This document shows positions 48,435 to 58,177 of a stretch of DNA of 64,000 nucleotides, piece by piece; within the stretch, counting starts at the first letter, position 1; every line of letters begins with the position of its first letter. The translations under genes and the position numbers were made by a program. The notes under the pieces were generated by a model that was not told the DNA's origin, made no database searches, and saw nothing but the letters and a program-made list of their open reading frames with translations. The stretch spans positions 26,653 through 90,652 of the forward strand of contig JAEUIT010000077.1 of assembly GCA_016795035.1 (NCBI GenBank), read 5' to 3'. The DNA is from Phycisphaerae bacterium (lineage in GTDB: Bacteria > Planctomycetota > Phycisphaerae > Phycisphaerales > SM1A02).

Positions 48435-51149
48435 ATGTCCCTCCACCCCGACTTCCCAACCTCGCCCTACGCTCCGCTCCTGCCTGACCAGCGGTGGTTT
48501 CCGGCCGACGAGGCGCTCCGCGCCACCGCGTACGAGAAGCTCCTGCCGCCGCTCGTGGCGAAGATCCGGAACGAGATCTTGGCGTGGCGTACCTCCGGAT
48601 ACGCGGGTGCGTCACGAACCTCGAAGGCGCTCATGAAGTGGTGGTTCGAGACCGACCACCTGCTCGAAGACGCCGACGGCTCGCTTTCCCCGTTCCGCTA
48701 CTACTTCGCCCAGCGCGAAGCCGTCGAGACGAGCATCTGGCTCTACGAGGTCAAGGGAGTTCGCGACAAGTTCGACCTCCTCCGGTTCGATGCGTCAGGC
48801 GCCGTCTCCGCGGGCATGTTCAGCGAGGACTGGCCGCGCTACGTCTTGAAGATGGCGACGGGCGCTGGCAAGACCAAGGTCATCTCGCTCCTGCTCGCGT
48901 GGAGCTACTTCCACAAGCACTACGAGACCGATTCCACGCTGTCCCGCAACTTCCTCGTCATCGCGCCCAACATCATCGTGCTTGACCGACTTCGCGTCGA
49001 CTTCGACGGCCTGCGGATCTTCTTCAACGATCCGATCCTTCCCGACAACGGCTTCGCTGGACAGAATTGGCGTGACGATTTCCAGCTCACGCTCCACGTC
49101 CAAGACGACGTTCGCGTTCTTCGCGACACGGGCAACATCTTTCTCACCAACATCCACCGGGTGTATCTGGGCGATGTTGCCGAGCCGTCTCTCGAGGACG
49201 AAGACCTCAGTGATTACTTCCTCTCGCCCTTCGGCGCACGACCTGTGGGGAAGACCACGGACAGCGCGACCGACCTCGGCGAGATCATTCGCGAGGTCGA
49301 AGAGCTCGTTGTCTTTAACGACGAGGCACACCACATCCACGACAGTCGGATGGCGTGGTTTAAGAGCATCCAGGACATCCATCATCGGATGCTCCAGCAA
49401 GATCGTCGGCTCGCGCTCCAGATCGATGTCACCGCGACGCCCCGACATGCGAACGGAGCCATCTTCGTTCAGACCGTCTCCGACTATCCCCTCGTCGAAG
49501 CCATCCACCAGAACGTCGTGAAGCACCCGATCCTCCCGGACGCCGGAAGCCGCGCGAAACTTCGCGAGCGCAAGAGTGCGATCTTCACTGAGAAGTACGA
49601 CGACTATCTGAAGCTGGGCGTCGAAGAATGGCGGAAAAGCTACGCAGAGCACGAGCCACTTGGCAAAAAGGCTGTACTCTTCGTCATGGTTGACGACACG
49701 AAGAATTGCGATGAGGTCGGCGCCTACCTTGAGAAGATCTGCCCCGAGCTCCAAGGCGCCGTGTTGGTGATTCACACCAAGAGCAATGGCGAGATCTCCG
49801 AGGCCGCATCCGCCAAGAACAAGGACGAGCTGGAGAAGCTGCGCAGCGAGGCGAACCACATCGATACGTGGAAGTCGCCTTATAAGGCGATCGTCTCGGT
49901 GCTCATGCTCAAGGAAGGGTGGGACGTCCGCAACGTGACGACGATTGTCGGCCTGCGCGTTTACGGCGCCGAGAGCAAGATCCTGCCCGAGCAGACGCTT
50001 GGTCGTGGGCTCCGGCGCATGTATTTCGGAACCGACCAACGCGAGACGGTGTCGGTGATGGGCACACCGGCGTTCATGGACTTCGTCGAGTCACTCCAGA
50101 CCGAGGGCATCAGTTTCGAGCAGCGCCAGATGGGAGAGGGCTCGACGCGGCAAGAGTCGCTCATCGTCGAGGTCGAATCGGACAACCCGGAGAAAGACAT
50201 CGACGCACTCGATATCGAGTTGCCCAAGCTGAGCCGCCGTTTTTATCGCGAGTACAAGGACCTCGACGCGCTCGATCCGGCCACGCTCGGCAATCCGAAG
50301 CTCCCGGTCAAGGCGTTCACTCCTGAGGAGACGCGAGAGATCGTCTTCAAGCGGATGTTAGATGGCAAAGTGGATCACACGATGCAACTCGATGGGGTCG
50401 GCACCGCCGACTATCGCTCCGTCGTCGGGTTCTTCGCCCGGCAACTTCTCAAGGAGCTTCGGCTCGTAGGCGGATACGACATCCTGTACGGCAAGGTGAA
50501 GACGTTCCTTCGCGAGCACCTCTTCGCCACGTCGCCGGTCGAGCTTGAGGATCCTGTCATTCTCAGGAACCTCTCGGAGCCCGAAGCAGGAAAGGTCGTC
50601 TTCGACAGCTTCAAGACTGCGATCAACGCTCTGACGATTCAAGAGGCAGGCGACACGCGGATCGAGGACCACATCCGCCTGCGGGACACCCGGCCGTTCC
50701 GCACCGAGCATCGTCCGTTCCTCGCGGCGAAGAAATCGATCTTCAACCGCATTGTCGGTGAGGCGAGTGCTGGCGGCTTCGAACTTTCGTTCGCGGCGTT
50801 CCTCCAATCGGCGGATGACGTGCGTGCCTTCGCCAAGAATTATCTCGCGATCGGTTTCAAGCTGGATTATGTCCGCGCCAACGGGGACCTTTCGACCTAC
50901 ACGCCGGACTTCATCGTCAAGACGACCGATGGCACGATCTGGGTGATTGAGACCAAGGGACGCGAGGAGTTGGATATCCCGCAGAAGATGGCGCGGCTCC
51001 GGCAGTGGTGCACCGATGCGTCCGCGCCGGGCGACACAAAGCGCCATGTGCGTTACCGATTCATCTATGTCGACCAAGCCGGCTTCGAGCGGCATACGCC
51101 GTCGACGTTCGCGTCGCTCGCAGCGAGCTTCATCGAGTATCAGAGCTGA
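48435..51149 (+). CDS. Type III restriction enzyme Res subunit
   Basis: 904 aa. SF2 helicase with Walker A LKMATGAGKTKV (about 137-147), Walker B/DEAH-type VFNDEAHHIH (about 293), motif III-like DVTATPRH, and motif VI QTLGRGLRRM. The C-terminal nuclease has YTPDFIVKTTDGTIWVIETK (about 822-841), a PD...ExK core. It cuts near unmodified sites after ATP-driven translocation together with Mod. The long N-terminus (FRYYFAQREAVETSIWLYEV) fits this subfamily. Mod begins 2 nt after its stop. Codon use here is closer to the core than in the 30-41 kb operon. Confidence 0.94.
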   Translation: MSLHPDFPTSPYAPLLPDQRWFPADEALRATAYEKLLPPLVAKIRNEILAWRTSGYAGASRTSKALMKWWFETDHLLEDADGSLSPFRYYFAQREAVETSIWLYEVKGVRDKFDLLRFDASGAVSAGMFSEDWPRYVLKMATGAGKTKVISLLLAWSYFHKHYETDSTLSRNFLVIAPNIIVLDRLRVDFDGLRIFFNDPILPDNGFAGQNWRDDFQLTLHVQDDVRVLRDTGNIFLTNIHRVYLGDVAEPSLEDEDLSDYFLSPFGARPVGKTTDSATDLGEIIREVEELVVFNDEAHHIHDSRMAWFKSIQDIHHRMLQQDRRLALQIDVTATPRHANGAIFVQTVSDYPLVEAIHQNVVKHPILPDAGSRAKLRERKSAIFTEKYDDYLKLGVEEWRKSYAEHEPLGKKAVLFVMVDDTKNCDEVGAYLEKICPELQGAVLVIHTKSNGEISEAASAKNKDELEKLRSEANHIDTWKSPYKAIVSVLMLKEGWDVRNVTTIVGLRVYGAESKILPEQTLGRGLRRMYFGTDQRETVSVMGTPAFMDFVESLQTEGISFEQRQMGEGSTRQESLIVEVESDNPEKDIDALDIELPKLSRRFYREYKDLDALDPATLGNPKLPVKAFTPEETREIVFKRMLDGKVDHTMQLDGVGTADYRSVVGFFARQLLKELRLVGGYDILYGKVKTFLREHLFATSPVELEDPVILRNLSEPEAGKVVFDSFKTAINALTIQEAGDTRIEDHIRLRDTRPFRTEHRPFLAAKKSIFNRIVGEASAGGFELSFAAFLQSADDVRAFAKNYLAIGFKLDYVRANGDLSTYTPDFIVKTTDGTIWVIETKGREELDIPQKMARLRQWCTDASAPGDTKRHVRYRFIYVDQAGFERHTPSTFASLAASFIEYQS

Positions 51150-51151
51150 CC

Positions 51152-53527
51152 ATGCCTCGACCACCGCAAGACGCCTACGAGTTGACCGACGCCGAGAAGC
51201 GCGACGTCATCAAGCTTATCAACGAGGGCAAGCCGCTTCCGGAGAAGTACCGGTTCATCTTGTTCGAAGATAAACGCGAGGTCGAGCTTGTGTGGGCAGG
51301 GAAGACCCGCGAGGTATGTACTGCAATCCTTCCGTTTCAGACGCTTGAACATATTGACGAGCCGCGGAAGGAGCGGCGGGATGAGGAGGAGTTCGCGTTC
51401 GACACGCGCGGGCGCCAACAGCGGGGCTGGACCAACAAGCTCATCTGGGGCGACAATAAGCTCATCCTCGCGTCCCTTAAGGCCGGCGCGCTCCGCCGCC
51501 AGATCGAGGACGCCGGCGGCCTGAAGCTCGTCTACATCGACCCGCCCTTCGACGTGGGCGCGGACTTCAGCATGGACATCGAGATTGGCGGCGAGACCTT
51601 CCACAAGGAGCCGAACCTCCTCGAACAAATCGCCTACCGCGACACCTGGGGGCGCGGCGCGGATTCCTTCATCGCCATGATTTACGAACGCCTCATCCTC
51701 ATGCGCGACTTGATGCACCCCGAGGGGAGTATTTACGTGCATTGCGACTGGCGGGTGAATGGAATGATCCGCCTCGCGATGGAAGAGGTTTTCGGTAAAG
51801 ACAACTTCCGCAACCAAGTCATTTGGAAACGAACCGGAGCGCGAAGTGGAACAGTCGGCTTCAACATCATTGACGACTCCATCTTGTTTTTCTCGAAAGG
51901 CGAAAGCCTCACTTGGAACACTCAGTATGTCCCATACTCGAAAGACTACCTCGACGACTTCTTTCGCTTCCGCGACGCAGACGGCAAAAGGTATCGCCTG
52001 ACAATTCTCACCGCTCCCGGCAAACGCTCCGGCTCATCTGGCGAAGCATGGCGGGGCTACAATCCGACACAGAAAGGGCGGCATTGGGCATTTCCAAAAT
52101 ACATGCGTCCGAAGCTCAAGAATCCAGAAACCGAGAATCTTCAGCAGGCGTTGGACGAGTTGGATGCAATGGGACGTGTTCACTGGCCGAAGAAGGAAGA
52201 CGGAGTGCCTTCGTTCATTCAATACGAGGAGGAGATGGAAGGCGTGGAGTTGCAGAGCATCTGGGCTGACCTTTCACCCGTTGGAGCGCAGGCATTGGAA
52301 CGCTGCGGTTACAACACGCAGAAGCCGGAATCACTTTTGGACCGCATCCTCAAAGCCAGCAGCAACGAAGGCGATTTGGTGGCGGACTTTTTCTGCGGGA
52401 GCGGCACGACCGCCGCCGTGGCCGAAAAGCTCGGGCGCAAATGGATCGCCACCGACCTCGGCAAGTTCGGCATCCACACCACCCGCAAGCGGCTCATCAA
52501 GGTGCAGCGCGAGTTGAAGGCCGCCGGCAAACCCTTCCGCGCCTTCGAGGTACTCAACCTTGGCCGCTACGAGCGCCAGGCCTATCTCAACGTCGCCGGC
52601 CGACTCTCGGGTAAGAAGAAGGAGCAGGCACTGGCTCGGAAGGAGCAAGAGTTTCGCGACTTGATCCTTCGCGCCTACAAGGCCCAACCACTCGACAGCG
52701 ATGCGTTCTTCCATGGGAAGTCCGGCGGTCGCCTTGTCGTCGTCGGTCCGATCAACCTTCCCGTCGGTCGTCTCTTTGTCGAGGAAGTCATCACCGAGTG
52801 CCGGAAACGGAGCGCGTCTCGGGTCGATGTGCTGGCCTTCGAGTTCGAGATGGGTCTCTTCCCCGCAGTGCTCGACGAAGCCAAGGCGAAGGGCATTGAC
52901 TTGTCACCGAAGACGATCCCGCCGGAGGTCTTCGACAAGCGTGCGGTTGAGAAGGGGCAAGTGCGATTCGCTGACGTCAGCTACATCGAGGTCACGCCTC
53001 GGTATGACCCGAACGTCAAGCTCCGCGTCGCGGTCGAGCTGACGGACTTCTCCGTCCACTACAGCCAGGGCATCGCCGACGCGCTCGCGGCAGAACTGAA
53101 GGAAGGCAAGAGCGAGGTCGTCTGCGAGCAAGGCAAGCTCATCAAGATCACGAAGGACAAGTTCGGCGTTGTGGGCCGCGAGATCCTGACGAAGAAGTGG
53201 ACCGACTGGGTCGACTACTGGGCGATTGACTTCGACTACGAAAACCGCAAAGAGATCATCAGCGTCCCGCAGACGATGGGAACCGACGGCAAGTCAACGA
53301 CCGTCGCCGACTCCAGCTCAGAGTTGGTTGTCTTCGAGGACCGCTGGACCGGCGCGTACATCTTCGAGAACGAGTGGCAGAGCTTCCGAACGCGCCAGGA
53401 CCGCAACCTCGAACTTAGGAGTGCATGGCACGAGTATCCGAAGCCGGGGCGATACGTCGTTGCAGTGAAAGTCGTCGACATCTTCGGGAACGACACGATG
53501 ACATTGGTGCATGTGAACGTGGGATAA
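51152..53527 (+). CDS. Type III DNA adenine methyltransferase Mod subunit
   Basis: 791 aa from ATG 51152, 2 nt after res. Motif IV YIDPPFD (about 128) precedes motif I FFCGSGTTAA (about 412), the beta-class order. It methylates adenine in an asymmetric site and supplies specificity to the Res-Mod complex. The segment between the motifs (about 220-390; DNA 51800-52330) is the expected target-recognition region and is visibly AT-richer than both flanks. Past about residue 540 a C-terminal extension of 250 residues (PLDSDAFFHGKSGGRLVVVG, YWAIDFDYENRKEIISVPQT) is not part of the methyltransferase core. Confidence 0.94.
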   Translation: MPRPPQDAYELTDAEKRDVIKLINEGKPLPEKYRFILFEDKREVELVWAGKTREVCTAILPFQTLEHIDEPRKERRDEEEFAFDTRGRQQRGWTNKLIWGDNKLILASLKAGALRRQIEDAGGLKLVYIDPPFDVGADFSMDIEIGGETFHKEPNLLEQIAYRDTWGRGADSFIAMIYERLILMRDLMHPEGSIYVHCDWRVNGMIRLAMEEVFGKDNFRNQVIWKRTGARSGTVGFNIIDDSILFFSKGESLTWNTQYVPYSKDYLDDFFRFRDADGKRYRLTILTAPGKRSGSSGEAWRGYNPTQKGRHWAFPKYMRPKLKNPETENLQQALDELDAMGRVHWPKKEDGVPSFIQYEEEMEGVELQSIWADLSPVGAQALERCGYNTQKPESLLDRILKASSNEGDLVADFFCGSGTTAAVAEKLGRKWIATDLGKFGIHTTRKRLIKVQRELKAAGKPFRAFEVLNLGRYERQAYLNVAGRLSGKKKEQALARKEQEFRDLILRAYKAQPLDSDAFFHGKSGGRLVVVGPINLPVGRLFVEEVITECRKRSASRVDVLAFEFEMGLFPAVLDEAKAKGIDLSPKTIPPEVFDKRAVEKGQVRFADVSYIEVTPRYDPNVKLRVAVELTDFSVHYSQGIADALAAELKEGKSEVVCEQGKLIKITKDKFGVVGREILTKKWTDWVDYWAIDFDYENRKEIISVPQTMGTDGKSTTVADSSSELVVFEDRWTGAYIFENEWQSFRTRQDRNLELRSAWHEYPKPGRYVVAVKVVDIFGNDTMTLVHVNVG

Positions 53528-53590
53528 GGCGACCGTCTCAGGGGGCCTATTCGCTGTACCTCCCTACGAAACAACTATGTGGGAGAACTC

Positions 53591-54871
53591 ATGGTGGATG
53601 AGGTGAAGAAGAAGCGAGGCGCGAAGAACAAGCCGAGCCCCCAAGTACCGGGCCAGTTATATGGCTACACGCTGCAGATCACTCGCGCTGTCGCTCATCT
53701 CCTCCGTGCGCATCCCGGTCAGTCTGTCTCGGTCGAGTTTTTAGACGACGTCGCGACCACGGGACCGGCATCAGCGGCGCTCGAACAAGACAAGAGTGGT
53801 CTGGCGCACAATCCGGTGGCGGACCGCTCGATTGAGCTTTGGAAGACGCTGCACAACTGGGTCCTCGCCATCAGAGCTGGTGCGCTGAAGCAAGACACCA
53901 AGTTCATCCTGTACGTCGCGCAGGCCCACCACGCCTCCGTCATCGACAGAATTCATTCAGTGTCGGATCAACCCAGTGCTGCCGCCTTGGTCGTCGCACT
54001 CCGCCACGAGTATTGGGGTAGCGCGCCGACTTACGCCCAGCGTGACCGATTGCCAGAGGAGCTTGCCCGATTCGTCAACGGCGCTCTTTCCGCTTCCGAC
54101 GAAGTGCTGGCTCAGTTGTTCGTAAACCTAGTATTAGAAAACGGCATTAATTCGCCTAACGATGACCTTCTGTCGGCAGTTCGAGAGAAGGCGATTCCCG
54201 ACGAATCGCTCGAGGACGTTCTCAACTGCCTGCTCGGATGGACGAAGCGAGCCATCGACAAGCGCATCGAGAAGGGGCTACCCGCTGTTCTCACATGGGA
54301 GGAGTTCCAGACGCAACTGATCGCCGCAGCGAGAAAGTTCGACAGGTCGGGCACCGTTCTCACATCAGCCGCGGTCGAGTTGAGGTCTGACGACGTCCAG
54401 ACGGAGCTACGTAGCCGTACCTATGTACGACAACTCGAGATCGTGAACGGCGTCGAAGACGAGCTCGTGGGCGCCGTGAACGACTTCCTGCGCGCGGCTG
54501 CGGACAGAACGACGTGGAGCGAGCGCGGCGACGTCGTCGAGGACAGCTTCCAAGAGTTCGAGGACGCGCTGCATCGTGCTTGGAAGAGCCAAGCCAAGCG
54601 AGTTGAGATCGAGAAGGCATCAGCATCTGAGGAGGCACAAGGGCAACTCCTCTACGCCAACTGCGTTTGCCTGCAATTACGCCTCCAAGGAATGGACACT
54701 CCCCCTTATTTCATACCGGGAAGCTTCCACTCCATGGCCGACTCGCTGCACGTTGGCTGGCACCCGCGATATCGAGAGGTCATTGCGGCCCGAGCCGTCC
54801 CAGCGACAACTCCTGGGGCGTCACCAAGGACATCGCCTCATGGCACTGGCAGCGATGGGGGCAAGCTGTGA
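53591..54871 (+). CDS. ABC three-component system effector, Cap4/DUF4297-like nuclease
   Basis: 426 aa from ATG 53591, with GGGAGA 6 nt upstream; a GTG at 53579 is possible. The N-terminal domain (PGQLYGYTLQITRAVAHLLR, VSVEFLDDVATTGPASAALE, DRSIELWKTLHNWVLAI) has the E...LDDV...ExDK pattern of DUF4297/Cap4-type PD-(D/E)xK nucleases, though the last motif is LEQDK rather than QVK. The C-terminal part is the partner-binding helical domain of ABC-3C effectors (VNGVEDELVGAVNDFLRAAA). Next gene overlaps by GTGA. It is predicted to be unleashed on DNA when the ATPase senses invasion. Confidence 0.78.
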   Translation: MVDEVKKKRGAKNKPSPQVPGQLYGYTLQITRAVAHLLRAHPGQSVSVEFLDDVATTGPASAALEQDKSGLAHNPVADRSIELWKTLHNWVLAIRAGALKQDTKFILYVAQAHHASVIDRIHSVSDQPSAAALVVALRHEYWGSAPTYAQRDRLPEELARFVNGALSASDEVLAQLFVNLVLENGINSPNDDLLSAVREKAIPDESLEDVLNCLLGWTKRAIDKRIEKGLPAVLTWEEFQTQLIAAARKFDRSGTVLTSAAVELRSDDVQTELRSRTYVRQLEIVNGVEDELVGAVNDFLRAAADRTTWSERGDVVEDSFQEFEDALHRAWKSQAKRVEIEKASASEEAQGQLLYANCVCLQLRLQGMDTPPYFIPGSFHSMADSLHVGWHPRYREVIAARAVPATTPGASPRTSPHGTGSDGGKL

Positions 54872-55356
54872 GTCGCGTGCTTAACGAGATTCATGCGATG
54901 CAGAACCCGGCGCTCGGCGCGGCGCTGATCTGGCGGTTCGTCTGCGGTTTCACTCCGAACTCAAGCGCAACCGGAACTCCGCTACCGCTCGCTTTCATTG
55001 TGCTTCCGATCGCGCTGCACACGCGGACCCTTGAACGGGTGACGAGTACCAAATCGGAATCTGGTTTGCGGAAGCTTGAAGAGAAGTTCAGCGCTCATGG
55101 AGACCTTGTGCTTGCGATCCAATCGCGGATGCTCGCGATGCGACAGCTTTCGCTCAGGTCAGTCCGCATAGGGCTTTGGTCGGGGTTGATGACCTTGGTG
55201 CCTTCGGAAGGCGTGCTGTGGCCTCGCTCACGTGCCGCCGCTCCTCCCGGCGAGAAAGCTACGAGGGAGCTCTTGAAGTCGGCCGAGAAGCTTGGAGCGT
55301 GGTGTCGACCCCTCACGCTTTTCGAGGTGTCCGGGATTCTTAAGGTGGAGTTCTGA
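54868..55356 (+). CDS. ABC three-component system middle component
   Basis: 162 aa from GTG 54868 (VSRVLNEIHAMQNPALGAAL), overlapping the effector stop by GTGA. NPALGAALIWRFVCGF, LPLAFIVLPIALHTRTLERV, and the C-terminal VLWPRSRAAAPPGEKATREL match the small middle component that always sits between effector and ATPase in ABC-3C systems. It probably bridges the two. No catalytic residues expected. Confidence 0.82.
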   Translation: MSRVLNEIHAMQNPALGAALIWRFVCGFTPNSSATGTPLPLAFIVLPIALHTRTLERVTSTKSESGLRKLEEKFSAHGDLVLAIQSRMLAMRQLSLRSVRIGLWSGLMTLVPSEGVLWPRSRAAAPPGEKATRELLKSAEKLGAWCRPLTLFEVSGILKVEF

Positions 55357-55357
55357 G

Positions 55358-57337
55358 ATGCGATTTTATCTGAAGAACATCGTCCTATGGCCGCGAACGG
55401 ATCGGCGCGCGCCCCGCGTCCTTCGCCTCGCTGACAAAAAGCTCAATGTCATCACGGGTGCGTCCAAGACCGGAAAGTCGGCGGTCATTCCAATCATCGA
55501 TTACTGCCTTGGTTCCGAGCGATGCGCGGTTCCGGTCAGCACCATCCGAGATGCCTGTTCGTGGTTTGGTGTCGTCGTCTCGACCAGCGAGGGAGAGAAA
55601 CTACTCGCGCGGCGCGAGCCGGGCGACCAGCAAAGCACGGGCGACATGTTCGTTCTCGAGGGCGAAACTGTTCGGATTCCAGACAGCATTGCTGACAAGA
55701 ACACAAACGTCGACGCGGTAAAGCGAATGCTCGATCGACTTGCCGGACTGTCGAACCTCGGCTTTGATCCGACGCAGCTTGAGGGAGGTTTTAAGGGCAG
55801 ACCGAGTTTTCGCGACCTATTGGCGTTCACGTTTCAACCTCAGAACATCGTCGCGAATCCAGACGTCCTGTTCTTCAAAGCGGACACGATGGAGCACAAA
55901 GAGAAGCTGCGAACGATCTTTCCATACGTCCTTGGTGCGATGACTCCAGAATTGCTCGCGCAACGATGGGAGATCGACCAGCTGAGTAGTGAACTCCGTC
56001 GGAAGGAGCGAGAACTCAACGCCAAGCAGCAGGCGTCCTCACAATGGCGAGCCGAACTGCACAACTGGGTATCGGAAGCGCGAGATCTTGGCCTGATTGC
56101 CGAGGATGTCGCCGTAGCCGGACAGACAGAGCGCGAACTCTTGAATGCTCTTGAACGAGTTACCGAGAAGACCTCTGCAGATATGAGACTGACTGAGACC
56201 GCGCTCGACGCGGCAGCGATAGAGGCTTCCGAACTCGAGAAGGAAGAGGGCGCTGTGTCCCTCCAGTTGGTCGAGGTGAAGTCGCGCTTAGAGAACATGA
56301 CGCGTCTGCGCTCTGCGGTGGATGGCTACACCGGTGCGATCAAGAAGCAGCGCGACCGTCTTTATCTATCTCGGTGGCTGCGAGATCTGGCGAGTTCGCA
56401 ACCGGCCTCGTGTCCCGTCTGTGGCGGGAACTTGGAGCAGGCGCAAGATGAGTTGACATCGCTCTGCGATGCGCTGGCGGGGGTTGAGGCAACCGCGCGT
56501 CAACTTGAACCCGTACCGGCCGTCTTCGACAAAGAACTCGTTCAGGTGAGGGACCAATTGCGAGCCCTAACTGACAACCTGAAAGGAATCCGCCTCCGTC
56601 GGGATGCCGTCGTTGCTAGATCCTCGCGCATTCGTGACGAACAATGGCGGCGATCCGCAGTCGATCGGTTCCTTGGTCGCGTGGAGCAAGCGGTTGAGGT
56701 GCTGAAGGCTCCTCAAGGCGAATTCGACTTTGAATCGGAAGTCGTAGAGTTGCGGCGTCGGCTTGAGCAGCTGCGAGCGGCTGCGGCGGACGGCCTCGCG
56801 CGGGAACGTCAGAAAGCCGCACTTCAGCGAGTCTCCGTATCGATGTCGCGGCTTCTTCCTCGATTGGATTCGGAGCGCCCCAACGATCCCGCAGAGCTAA
56901 ACATTGCCGACCTGACGATTCGCGTCATCGGTCCTTCGGGGCGACCGGATTTCCTTTGGGAGATCGGCAGTGGTGCGAACTGGTTGTCGTACCACGTTGC
57001 TGTGATGCTCGCGCTTCACGATCTGTTTCTCAGCCAGAAGGCCAATCCTGTCCCAAGCTTCTTGGTTCTAGATCAGCCAAGTCAAGTGTATTTCCCACGA
57101 AAGCTGGCAGGCAGGCCGATCGACAATGATGATCCCGCTCTCGCCGACGAGGACGTCGCGGCAGTCAGCCGAGTGTTCGAGATACTCGCTGAGGCAGCAA
57201 AGACAGTCGATGGACTTCAGGTCTTAGTTCTTGATCACGCTGGCTCGGAGGTTTGGGGCGAGGCCGACGACGTTAATCTCGTGGAAGAGTGGCGAGATGG
57301 GAAAGCACTCGTGCCATCCGATTGGATCATTCGCTAG
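55358..57337 (+). CDS. ABC three-component system ATPase (DUF3732, SMC/Rad50-like)
   Basis: 659 aa, start 1 nt after the middle component stop. Walker A VITGASKTGKSA (34-41) follows the opening MRFYLKNIVLWPRTDRRAPR. A long coiled coil (about 200-500) is broken by a Rad50-type zinc hook, CPVCGG (about 352). The C-terminal half-domain carries GSGANWLSYHVAVMLALHDL (signature) and the Walker B FLVLDQPSQVYFP (about 567), plus LVLDHAG. The hook would dimerise two copies. In these systems it is the sensor that detects DNA ends or structures and controls the effector. Confidence 0.92.
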   Translation: MRFYLKNIVLWPRTDRRAPRVLRLADKKLNVITGASKTGKSAVIPIIDYCLGSERCAVPVSTIRDACSWFGVVVSTSEGEKLLARREPGDQQSTGDMFVLEGETVRIPDSIADKNTNVDAVKRMLDRLAGLSNLGFDPTQLEGGFKGRPSFRDLLAFTFQPQNIVANPDVLFFKADTMEHKEKLRTIFPYVLGAMTPELLAQRWEIDQLSSELRRKERELNAKQQASSQWRAELHNWVSEARDLGLIAEDVAVAGQTERELLNALERVTEKTSADMRLTETALDAAAIEASELEKEEGAVSLQLVEVKSRLENMTRLRSAVDGYTGAIKKQRDRLYLSRWLRDLASSQPASCPVCGGNLEQAQDELTSLCDALAGVEATARQLEPVPAVFDKELVQVRDQLRALTDNLKGIRLRRDAVVARSSRIRDEQWRRSAVDRFLGRVEQAVEVLKAPQGEFDFESEVVELRRRLEQLRAAAADGLARERQKAALQRVSVSMSRLLPRLDSERPNDPAELNIADLTIRVIGPSGRPDFLWEIGSGANWLSYHVAVMLALHDLFLSQKANPVPSFLVLDQPSQVYFPRKLAGRPIDNDDPALADEDVAAVSRVFEILAEAAKTVDGLQVLVLDHAGSEVWGEADDVNLVEEWRDGKALVPSDWIIR

Positions 57338-57397
57338 CGACCCGCGGTCTGGCACGGGCGCGTTTCCGCCGATCTCGACGCGGCGCTCAGATCGGCG

Positions 57398-58177
57398 TTA
57401 CTCGAAATCCGGCGACGCCGCATGTTGGATCGTGATCTCGCGACGACTCGCGCTGCTGGCTCGCCTCGCGATCCTTCCCGTCATGACGAGGTTCGCAATC
57501 GCGCTGCGAACTTGCGCTCGTGAGCCGCCTGCCATCCGCGCCAGGCGCAGCTCGCTCTCTCCCGCCCGAGCATCGTGCTGAAGCGACGCAAGAATCGACG
57601 CGCGCAGGTCACCGCGGAAATCCGCGCGTGTGCGGAGGCTCGGGTGGCGAGCCATCATCCACGCCGCCGGGCGCATCGCGTCGAGCTTGAACTCGAACGC
57701 TTCGCACCAGAGGTTCCAGCGATGCGAGATCGGAGACGCCTTCCGCCTCGCGAGTTCCGCGAGCTTCGCGTTCGTCCGTGCGCTATAGAAGAGCGGTTGC
57801 GGGACATCCTGTGCCTGGCCGGGGGCGGGCTTCAGGTGCTTGATGACCGTCTGGAACTCAAGCGGGTGCGACCCTTGCTGCGCGATGTCAAGGAGAAGTC
57901 CGAGCGTGGCGTGATGCTCGGGTTCCAGCTCGTCGCGGATGAGCCGCTTGAGCCGATGCTTCGCGACGAGGTCGCCGAACACGTGCAACCAGGTCGCGGC
58001 CATGATGAAGACGCGAGCGCTGCGCGGTGCGTACCGCGCAGTGTCGAGGAGGAGCCGTTCGAGGTCGATGTCTCCGTGCGGCGCGAGATCGCCGACAGCG
58101 CTCGGCAGCTCAACGTCGAAGCCGGCGCCGAGGCTCGACCATCGCCGTGTGAGGTTGTCGAGTTCGTCACTCCGCAT
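57398..58177 (-). CDS. Hypothetical protein paired with a nucleotidyltransferase
   Basis: 259 aa from ATG 58177, overlapping the upstream nucleotidyltransferase by 11 nt. Residues 1-130 are helical (DNLTRRWSSLGAGFDVELPS, RVFIMAATWLHVFGDLVAKH). The C-terminal 60 residues (LRLARMAGGSRAQVRSAIAN, LVMTGRIARRASSASRREIT) look like a winged helix. The layout recalls AbiEi-type antitoxins, which have a wHTH linked to a second domain, but with the HTH at the other end. No family recognised; an antitoxin role is inferred from pairing and overlap. Confidence 0.65.
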   Translation of the reverse strand: MRSDELDNLTRRWSSLGAGFDVELPSAVGDLAPHGDIDLERLLLDTARYAPRSARVFIMAATWLHVFGDLVAKHRLKRLIRDELEPEHHATLGLLLDIAQQGSHPLEFQTVIKHLKPAPGQAQDVPQPLFYSARTNAKLAELARRKASPISHRWNLWCEAFEFKLDAMRPAAWMMARHPSLRTRADFRGDLRASILASLQHDARAGESELRLARMAGGSRAQVRSAIANLVMTGRIARRASSASRREITIQHAASPDFE

